The position numbers and the translations under genes are program-made. A stretch of DNA of 9,178 bases from Nitrospirota bacterium (GTDB lineage: Bacteria > Nitrospirota > Thermodesulfovibrionia > Thermodesulfovibrionales > JdFR-85): contig JAADGU010000068.1 of assembly GCA_013152195.1 (NCBI GenBank), positions 1-9,178 on the forward strand, written 5' to 3'. Shown here piece after piece: positions 6,919 to 9,178 of the stretch. The notes under the pieces were generated by a model. The model saw nothing but the letters and a program-made list of their open reading frames with translations, made no database searches and was not told where the DNA came from. Each line of letters starts with the position of its first letter. Position 1 is the first letter of the stretch.

Positions 6919-6945
6919 ACCCGGGAAAATGCATTCTGAGTAATC

Positions 6946-6952
6946 AAGGAGG
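6946..6952 (+). promoter_or_regulatory. Ribosome binding site of the IHF/HU gene
   Basis: AAGGAGG, followed by GGTT, lies 4 nt before the ATG at 6957. It is among the strongest sites in the window, fitting an abundant small DNA-binding protein. Confidence 0.8.
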
Positions 6953-6956
6953 GGTT

Positions 6957-7244
6957 ATGACCAGGTCTGAGCTTATTGAGAAAGTCTCTGAGAGACTGGA
7001 GGGTTTTACGCTTAAGCAGGCTGAGATAATAGTTGAGACCTTTTTTGAGACTCTCAGTGAGGCCATTGGCAAGGGTGAAAAGGTGGAGTTGAGAGGCTTC
7101 GGTAATTTCAGGATCAAGACACGGAATCCGCGAAAGGCAAGAAATCCCAAGACAGGTCAGTCGGTTGAGGTTCCGGGGAAAAAAGTTGTATATTTCAGGA
7201 CCGGCAAGGAGTTGAGAGATCTTTTGAATTCCAGAAAGGGTTAG
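6957..7244 (+). CDS. ihfB: IHF-beta-like / HU-family DNA-bending protein
   Basis: Small histone-like protein that bends DNA as a dimer in nucleoid packing, replication, recombination and sigma-54 promoters. 95 residues, against 94 for E. coli IhfB. The N-terminal helices are 3-40, the beta arms lie around 50-80, and RNPKTG (62-67) contains the proline (Pro64) that inserts between base pairs. MTRSELIEKV resembles the IhfB start MTKSELIE, GFGNF is at 48-51, and GKELRD (83-88) matches the IhfB tail more closely than HU. Placement downstream of rpsA, as in E. coli rpsA-ihfB, supports the beta-type name, but the protein could act as a homodimer or with an alpha partner elsewhere. Its TAG stop overlaps the TAA stop of the convergent transporter gene. 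HU/IHF family is certain; the subtype is probable. Confidence 0.9.
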   Translation: MTRSELIEKVSERLEGFTLKQAEIIVETFFETLSEAIGKGEKVELRGFGNFRIKTRNPRKARNPKTGQSVEVPGKKVVYFRTGKELRDLLNSRKG

Positions 7245-7819
7245 CTCCTCTTCTCAAACCGTTCCATCAGGTAAAACATACCCGCTGCAAAAACATACAG
7301 GAGTACTATAACAATCCAGTGGTTTATCTTCAGTAATCTCGGCAAGGTTATACTTCCCATGGCTGAAGAGACGTAGAACCCTTCAATATAAGGATACAGG
7401 ACTGCAAATATCAGTGAGCCGGCGCCGATACCTGTCATGGCAACCAGGGCGTCCAGTCTTCCTGATGCAAGTCCGGTTATGGCTGTTCCGGGACAGTATC
7501 CGCTTAAAACAAAGCCTGCCCCGAATAATATGCCCCCCATAATCTGGGGCCAGAAAAAAGCCGGGACAATCCATACCCTGCTTATGTCCAGGAGTTTCAG
7601 GTCTGACAGCAGATACAGTCCGGAAGCGGCAACGAGTATTGCAGTAAACATGACCTTTGGGACGGTAAAGTCAGTAAAATAAAAGACACCGGTCAGTTTG
7701 TGGGGGTTGCCAAGGCCGCCCCTCTCTAAAAAGAGACCAAAGAAAATCCCCAGGATTACAGCCAGTAAAAGGCTTGTGTTTTCACCAAATATTCCATATC
7801 CATATAAAGGGGCTGTCAT
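7241..7819 (-). CDS. YeeE/YedE-family sulfur transporter, second half
   Basis: Integral membrane protein of 192 residues from the YeeE/YedE (DUF395, TsuA-like) family, whose characterised members import thiosulfate or related sulfur compounds. Hydrophobic segments lie at about 15-33, 55-72, 82-107, 122-145 and 168-185. The signature SGYCPGTAITGLASG (106-120) contains Cys109, placed like the conserved transport cysteine of the family; FLERGGLGNPHKLTGVFY (30-47) is the other family stretch. Although the frame is open back to 7939, the ATG at 7819 is the start: it overlaps the upstream stop as TAATG and has AGGAGG 8 nt upstream, whereas the ATG at 7825 is only 2 nt from it. It probably pairs with the upstream gene as a two-subunit transporter. 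Substrate is unknown. No sulfurtransferase (TusA or rhodanese) lies in the window. Confidence 0.85.
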   Translation of the reverse strand: MTAPLYGYGIFGENTSLLLAVILGIFFGLFLERGGLGNPHKLTGVFYFTDFTVPKVMFTAILVAASGLYLLSDLKLLDISRVWIVPAFFWPQIMGGILFGAGFVLSGYCPGTAITGLASGRLDALVAMTGIGAGSLIFAVLYPYIEGFYVSSAMGSITLPRLLKINHWIVIVLLYVFAAGMFYLMERFEKRS

Positions 7820-8325
7820 TACCATAACCTCCTGAAAAAGGCTGCGAAGACAAAGCCGCCTGCAAACATTGCAATGACAAATATCCAGCCTGCTGCAGCA
7901 AGTTGTGCTCCCCCGGAAAGGGCTACTCCACTGGTGCATCCCCTTGAGAGCCTGCTTGCAAATCCTATCAGTATCCCACCTGCAGCAGCAGTTAGGAATC
8001 TCTTTTTGCTGCTCATCTTTTCAGCCTTATCAAATCTGATCCTGAAGTTTCCACTCAGCAGTGACCCTGCCAGGGCACCGATGAAGAGACCCGTGACCTC
8101 AAAAAGGATCCAGTCTTTCAATGGCGATTCAGCATTGAGGTATCTTGAAAAATACTCGAGGCTGTCGGCATAACCTGGAGTGATTTCCTTCAGGCTAACA
8201 GCCGTAACCAATGAATAGGCACTTGAGGCTCCGAGTCCCCAGCCGATAATATAGAAGGTTGCCAGAAGGGTCAGACCGAGACCAACGCCAGCGATATACG
8301 GTGACCAGAAATTATTTTTTTCCAT
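7819..8325 (-). CDS. YeeE/YedE-family sulfur transporter, first half
   Basis: Integral membrane protein of 168 residues, the partner half of the following gene in a split YeeE/YedE-type transporter. Hydrophobic segments lie at about 11-44 (with GWGLGASSAYS at 28-38), 72-92, 110-130 and 138-164; a charged linker (RFDKAEKMSSKKR) at about 97-109 should be cytoplasmic. The mark of the family is SRGCTSGVALSGGAQ (127-141) with Cys130, which corresponds to the cysteine-glycine motif thought to hand sulfur species through the pore. The start at 8325 follows a G6 tract and ATT rather than a standard ribosome binding site. Its stop TAA overlaps the next start by one nt and its last codons contain the next ribosome binding site, so translation of the two should be coupled. 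Family is well supported; substrate is inferred only. Confidence 0.83.
   Translation of the reverse strand: MEKNNFWSPYIAGVGLGLTLLATFYIIGWGLGASSAYSLVTAVSLKEITPGYADSLEYFSRYLNAESPLKDWILFEVTGLFIGALAGSLLSGNFRIRFDKAEKMSSKKRFLTAAAGGILIGFASRLSRGCTSGVALSGGAQLAAAGWIFVIAMFAGGFVFAAFFRRLW
7828..7833 (-). promoter_or_regulatory. Ribosome binding site inside the upstream transporter gene
   Basis: On the minus strand, AGGAGG lies 8 nt before the ATG at 7819 and 2 nt before the ATG at 7825. It overlaps the Arg-Arg codons at the end of the upstream gene and decides the start of the second transporter gene. Confidence 0.8.
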
Positions 8326-8395
8326 AATCCCCCCGCATTTCCGGTTTTTACGTTTCAGGATTTATCACCCCCCCATGTCGAGTGAAGTTAAGAAG

Positions 8396-8404
8396 ATTAT
8401 ATCA
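8396..8404 (-). promoter_or_regulatory. Extended -10 promoter of the transporter pair
   Basis: On the minus strand TGATATAAT is a perfect TATAAT with the TGn extension, which can work with a weak -35 box; the hexamer 16-17 nt upstream (TTCCAT/GTTCCA) is a poor -35. A transcript from here would start near 8389 and have a leader of about 64 nt before the ATG at 8325. Confidence 0.55.
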
Positions 8405-8474
8405 TAAAAAATGGAAGATGGAACTAAAAGACTGGCTCAATTTGGAGTAACTCGTATTTTTTTCTGCTGATATG

Positions 8475-8483
8475 TGGTAAAAT
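8475..8483 (+). promoter_or_regulatory. Possible extended -10 promoter of the PilZ gene
   Basis: TGGTAAAAT resembles an extended -10 element (TGn plus a 5/6 match to TATAAT). No good -35 box is seen (TATTTT at 8455-8460). Transcription would start near 8490, giving a leader of about 120 nt before the PilZ start. Confidence 0.35.
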
Positions 8484-8510
8484 GTGATTAATATCTGAGG
8501 GGCGTGTAGT

Positions 8511-8531
8511 CGGAAAGAATACATCTTTCTG
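8511..8531 (+). other. Small hairpin in the PilZ gene leader
   Basis: CGGAAAGA (8511-8518) can pair with TCTTTCTG (8524-8531), 8 bp including one G-U pair, around a 5-nt loop. No T-run follows. It lies between the candidate promoter and the leader ORF; function unknown. Confidence 0.35.
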
Positions 8532-8600
8532 ATGATTCAATCTTTTGTCATGGAACGGCTTTCATTATCCCTGGAAGAAGGTCTGTTTCCGATATACTGA
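8532..8600 (+). CDS. Possible 22-codon leader ORF in frame with the PilZ gene
   Basis: An ATG at 8532 opens a 22-codon frame ending in TGA at 8598-8600, and a second in-frame ATG lies at 8550. It is in the same frame as the PilZ gene and is parted from it by the TGA and four codons. No ribosome binding site is visible, and the peptide (MIQSFVMERL...) has no recognisable domain. It could be a leader peptide, a relic of an older N-terminus now cut by a stop, or chance. Low confidence that it is translated. Confidence 0.15.
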   Translation: MIQSFVMERLSLSLEEGLFPIY

Positions 8601-8612
8601 CAGTATGAGGAA

Positions 8613-8966
8613 ATGATCCAGAATCTTCGCAGACATCATAGATATCCAATATTGGCAACGGCGGTTGTTGAGGCAAGAAACGACAAGAATCCAGAGCCCA
8701 TTGAAACCATGGTTGCAAGTATTTCACAGTCGGGTATGGGGGTATACGCATATGCTCCTTTAGAAAAGGGCACCCCTGTAACAATTGAGATTAGTTTTAT
8801 ATCAGTAAGGGGAATTAAAGAGAACGATACTGCAGAGGGCAGGATTGTATGGTTGTCCAAAATGGGAAAGATTTATTTCGTAGGTATAGCCTTTGATGAG
8901 GACCTGAACCCTGTCAGGCAGCCCCGCTTATATGAACACTTTTTTAAGGTAATAAGCTGGGACTGA
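8613..8966 (+). CDS. PilZ-domain protein, probable cyclic-di-GMP effector
   Basis: 117 residues forming a single PilZ-type beta-barrel domain, small and presumably cytoplasmic. The N-terminal motif is RRHHRYP (6-12), fitting the RxxxR arginines (Arg6, Arg10) that grip c-di-GMP. The second motif, normally D/N-x-S-x-x-G, reads S36-x-S38-x-x-G41 (SISQSGMG), so the first acidic or amide residue is replaced by serine. The C-terminal half (AEGRIVWLSKMGKIYFVGIAF) fits the last strands of PilZ domains. No membrane, GGDEF or EAL segment is attached, so if active it would work through a partner. GAGG is 2 nt before the ATG at 8613, a tight spacing; there is no other good start because a TGA lies five codons upstream in frame. 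Family is likely; ligand binding is inference. Confidence 0.8.
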   Translation: MIQNLRRHHRYPILATAVVEARNDKNPEPIETMVASISQSGMGVYAYAPLEKGTPVTIEISFISVRGIKENDTAEGRIVWLSKMGKIYFVGIAFDEDLNPVRQPRLYEHFFKVISWD

Positions 8967-8967
8967 C

Positions 8968-8986
8968 AGGTCTGCAGGAACCTGCC
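8968..8986. other. Small inverted repeat between convergent genes
   Basis: The 20-nt gap between the PilZ stop and the stop of the right-edge gene contains CAGGT...ACCTG and the near-perfect palindrome GCAGGAACCTGC, which offer 5-bp stems only. No T-run lies on either side, so a bidirectional terminator is possible but weak. Confidence 0.2.
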
Positions 8987-9178
8987 TCAACCCTGTTTGT
9001 TTGCCAATACTGCCTTGACAGTTGGAAATTGTTCAATGTCGGTATGGGGAAGGAACATGGCTGACATGAATTCGTCCATGAAACCTCCCTTTGCAGATAG
9101 TTCTATGTAGGTCATCCTTGAGGCCACGTCTTCAGCCTCCCTGCGCATATCTTTTGAGAGAAGGCACAGATAGGCCCC
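8987..9178 (-). CDS. C-terminal end of RACo-like corrinoid-protein activator (ASKHA/DUF4445)
   Basis: The minus-strand frame is open from the right edge to TGA at 8987-8989, giving the last 63 residues of a protein that begins outside the window. The pattern GAYLCLLSK...REAEDVA...YIELS...F..EFM.AMFLPHTD...FPTVK matches the C-terminus of the ASKHA-domain (DUF4445) proteins, recalled from memory. These usually have about 500-650 residues with an N-terminal [2Fe-2S] ferredoxin domain and reduce Co(II) corrinoid to Co(I) in an ATP-dependent way, reactivating the corrinoid iron-sulfur protein (RACo/AcsV) or methyltransferase corrinoid proteins (RamA-like function). Only the end is visible, so neither the ferredoxin domain nor the ATP site can be checked, and the partner is unknown. 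It converges on the PilZ gene with a 20-nt gap. Confidence 0.7.
   Translation of the reverse strand, partial: GAYLCLLSKDMRREAEDVASRMTYIELSAKGGFMDEFMSAMFLPHTDIEQFPTVKAVLANKQG

Larger units (their letters stand above)
8326..8612. other. Divergent regulatory region between transporter and PilZ genes
   Basis: This 287-nt A+T-rich region separates the minus-strand transporter pair from the plus-strand PilZ gene. It contains a minus-strand extended -10 element (8396-8404), a plus-strand extended -10-like element (8475-8483), poly-G tracts in the transporter leader (C7 at 8368-8374 and C6 at 8329-8334 on the plus strand), a small hairpin (8511-8531), and a 22-codon leader ORF (8532-8600). I see no clear operator palindrome and no known riboswitch. 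Confidence 0.6.

Noticed and set aside
7820..7939. Upstream extension of the second transporter gene by 40 codons
   Set aside because: The extension overlaps the first transporter gene in another frame, reads as a Cys/Arg-rich shadow, and the AGGAGG at 8-nt spacing points to ATG 7819.
8430..8467. Terminator at the T7 run near 8456-8463
   Set aside because: No stable G+C-rich stem precedes the T-run; GAG-TAA-CTC is only three pairs.
8490..8612. c-di-GMP riboswitch in the PilZ leader
   Set aside because: I could not find the conserved GEMM-type motifs; only a small A/T-rich hairpin is present.

Overview
The window is an ordinary bacterial chromosome segment of middling G+C with two parts. Positions 1-7244 hold a tightly packed run of eight plus-strand housekeeping genes. 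Positions 7241-9178 hold three smaller units facing different ways. The run reads tyrA (5' end cut off by the window) - aroA - cmk - plsC - ispH - rpsA - sppA - ihfB-like. This order resembles the aroA-cmk-rpsA-ihfB block of enterobacteria and the aroA/cmk/ispH/rpsA/sppA/IHF blocks of Desulfobacterota and Nitrospirota. Six S1 domains, an IHF-beta-like protein, a PilZ protein and split YeeE-type sulfur transporters suggest a Gram-negative anaerobe of Nitrospirota or Desulfobacterota type. That placement is inference from gene order and content, not from a marker search.

Housekeeping run: TyrA and AroA act in aromatic amino acid synthesis, Cmk phosphorylates CMP/dCMP, PlsC makes phosphatidic acid, IspH makes IPP/DMAPP, S1 loads mRNA on the ribosome, SppA degrades peptides in the membrane, and the IHF/HU protein bends DNA. 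Gaps are 16-55 nt except for 131 nt between tyrA and aroA, so most of the run is probably one operon, with a possible internal promoter before aroA. ispH and rpsA lie in the same reading frame, parted by one TAG codon and 18 stop-free nt, a layout that resembles the IspH-S1 fusion of some Firmicutes.

Right part: the IHF-like gene and the next minus-strand gene share their stop codons in the 4-nt sequence TTAG (7241-7244). Two minus-strand genes, translationally coupled through TAATG, encode the two halves of a YeeE/YedE-type sulfur-compound transporter. They diverge from a plus-strand PilZ-domain gene across a 287-nt intergenic region with an extended -10 promoter-like element in each direction. 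The window ends inside a minus-strand gene whose last 63 codons match the C-terminus of RACo-like (ASKHA/DUF4445) activators of corrinoid proteins, which hints at C1/corrinoid metabolism just beyond the right edge.

I did not find a previously undescribed system. The most useful oddities are the ispH/rpsA in-frame amber junction, the PilZ protein with a substituted c-di-GMP motif and an in-frame leader ORF, poly-G tracts in the transporter leader, competing hairpins in two operon gaps, and the corrinoid-activator fragment.
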